7,617 nucleotides of DNA, from contig JAKSOY010000218.1 in the NCBI GenBank assembly GCA_024405255.1, positions 1 through 7,617 on the forward strand. The letters run 5' to 3'. Position 1 is the first letter of the stretch. Each line of letters opens with the position of its first letter. The notes beneath the pieces were generated by a model. It did not search any database. It had not been told where the DNA came from and saw nothing but the letters and a program-made list of their open reading frames with translations. This document shows positions 6,966 through 7,617 of the stretch, one piece after another. The DNA is from Kiritimatiellia bacterium (GTDB taxonomy: Bacteria > Verrucomicrobiota > Kiritimatiellia > RFP12 > UBA1067). The position numbers and the translations under genes are program-made.

Positions 6966-6982
6966 CGGGTGTACTCCACCCG
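6966..6982 (-). other. Small perfect hairpin in the leader between the right gene and the giant gene
   Basis: Six base pairs (CGGGTG with CACCCG) close a five-base loop, 28 bases downstream of the right-hand stop and about 20 bases upstream of the ribosome binding site. No T tract follows it. It may stabilise or partly terminate the upstream transcript, or be incidental. The rest of the 75-base gap is A-rich just after the stop codon. Confidence 0.3.
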
Positions 6983-7009
6983 CGCATTTCCCATTTTCCG
7001 TTTTCTATT

Positions 7010-7617
7010 TTACATTTGAACGAACACCGGCTCGTCGATGTTGCGCTTCGCCGTGCGGAAGTTGATACCCACGAGCGTCACGGGGCGCTTGTCACCCTTA
7101 TATTGGTCGGCGTAGCCCTTCTCGCGGATCTGGCGGATCGCCGCCTTCGTGGACTTGTTGAACTTGAACTCGAACACCCACACGAACTGCGGCGTCTCGA
7201 TGATCGCATCGGCATACCCGCGCGCCGACCCTTCTTCGGCAAAGACCTTCGCGCCGAGCATTTCCATGAAGAGCCGGAAGTGGCGCTTCACGTCCGCCTC
7301 GGTACGGATGCGCCATTCGGGTGGAATCTTCGCGTAGATGCGATACAGCGTCTCGTTGACGAGACCGTCAACATCCCCCGCCGCGACCTGGCGCTTCGCC
7401 ACATCCACCAACGCGTCGAACTCGGTCGCGGGAATTTTGACGATGTTGTTGAACCAGCCCGCGCGGATCGCCCCGCGCACCTCGTGGTTCGGCGCGCCGA
7501 GAATCAATTTCGGGTTGCCGATTTCGTCCACTTCGGTCTCGCTGAGGCCCTTGATCGTGAGATAGCCGCTCTGGTACATGAGCGACTTCGCGGGCAGCTC
7601 CGTCGCCTCGCAGAGGT
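7010..7617 (-). CDS. AAA-ATPase-like / PD-(D/E)XK nuclease family protein, C-terminal part (runs off right edge)
   Basis: The frame is open to the right edge (first whole codon ends at 7615), so the start lies outside. The internal Met at 7579 is not the start, because the family's L-M-Y-Q-S-G-Y-L-T-I-K motif spans it. This motif marks the junction between the AAA-ATPase_like domain and the DUF1703/PDDEXK_9 nuclease domain. Catalytic positions are visible: D in G-Y-A-D-A-I (codon at 7208-7210), then E and K in V-F-E-F-K-F (7169-7171 and 7163-7165), followed by I-R-Q-I-R-E-K-G-Y-A-D-Q-Y and V-G-I-N-F. The nuclease core is therefore intact. The gene ends 75 bases before the giant gene on the same strand, so co-transcription is possible. 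Left and right genes belong to the same family, but their visible parts do not overlap and cannot be aligned. Cellular role unknown. Confidence 0.9.
   Translation of the reverse strand, partial: LCEATELPAKSLMYQSGYLTIKGLSETEVDEIGNPKLILGAPNHEVRGAIRAGWFNNIVKIPATEFDALVDVAKRQVAAGDVDGLVNETLYRIYAKIPPEWRIRTEADVKRHFRLFMEMLGAKVFAEEGSARGYADAIIETPQFVWVFEFKFNKSTKAAIRQIREKGYADQYKGDKRPVTLVGINFRTAKRNIDEPVFVQM

Noticed and set aside
6935..6994. In-frame upstream ATG at 6994 giving a 20-residue longer giant protein
   Set aside because: It lacks a good ribosome binding site and would bury the signal peptide behind a charged extension, whereas 6934 has AAAGGAG at ideal spacing.
1..7617. One AAA-ATPase/nuclease gene disrupted by insertion of the giant gene
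   Set aside because: In transcription order the C-terminal fragment comes before the N-terminal fragment, so the two cannot be halves of one interrupted gene. Both are simply cut by the window edges.
1..7617. A multi-gene defence system built from the two nuclease-type genes and the giant protein
   Set aside because: The giant protein is exported by a signal peptide while the nuclease-type proteins have none visible. The nuclease family is commonly scattered in many copies. Proximity alone does not support a joint function.

Overview
The window is GC-rich bacterial DNA in which every supported gene lies on the minus strand. It reads, in transcription order from right to left, as follows: the 3' end of an AAA-ATPase/PD-(D/E)XK nuclease-type gene (7617 to 7010, start off the right edge); one very large gene for a secreted multidomain protein of 1966 residues (6934 to 1034); and the 5' part of a second AAA-ATPase/PD-(D/E)XK nuclease-type gene (908 to 1, end off the left edge). 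Gaps are short (75 and 125 bases). There are no tRNAs, rRNAs, CRISPR arrays or recognisable insertion sequences.

The large protein has a Sec-type signal peptide and an alkaline-phosphatase-superfamily phosphodiesterase domain with its metal ligands and a serine in the nucleophile position. Two concanavalin A/laminin-G-like domains follow, then a duplicated unit rich in autotransporter-associated beta-strand (passenger-like) repeats. The second copy of that unit carries a nested discoidin (F5/8 type C)-like domain. It looks like a surface or extracellular hydrolase that carries its own glycan- or surface-binding modules. No beta-barrel, PEP-CTERM or LPXTG-type anchor is visible.

The protein style points to a gut-type Kiritimatiellota/Verrucomicrobiota or Lentisphaerota genome: repeats beginning W-T-G...ANW, G-G-T-x-x-x-x-G-T strands, a LamG-like module ending in R-D-x-V-P-V...Y-F-D-x-V-S-G, and multicopy AAA-ATPase_like/DUF1703 genes. 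This is inference from style, not a database match.

The two flanking nuclease-type genes are the same family in the same orientation. They are probably members of a large, lineage-expanded paralogous family rather than functional partners of the phosphodiesterase. Nothing here clearly amounts to a new multi-gene system. The most notable items are the domain architecture of the giant protein, the nested domain in its second repeat unit, and an extended -10 box placed so that the left gene would have an almost leaderless mRNA. Long open frames on the plus strand are antisense shadows of the giant gene.
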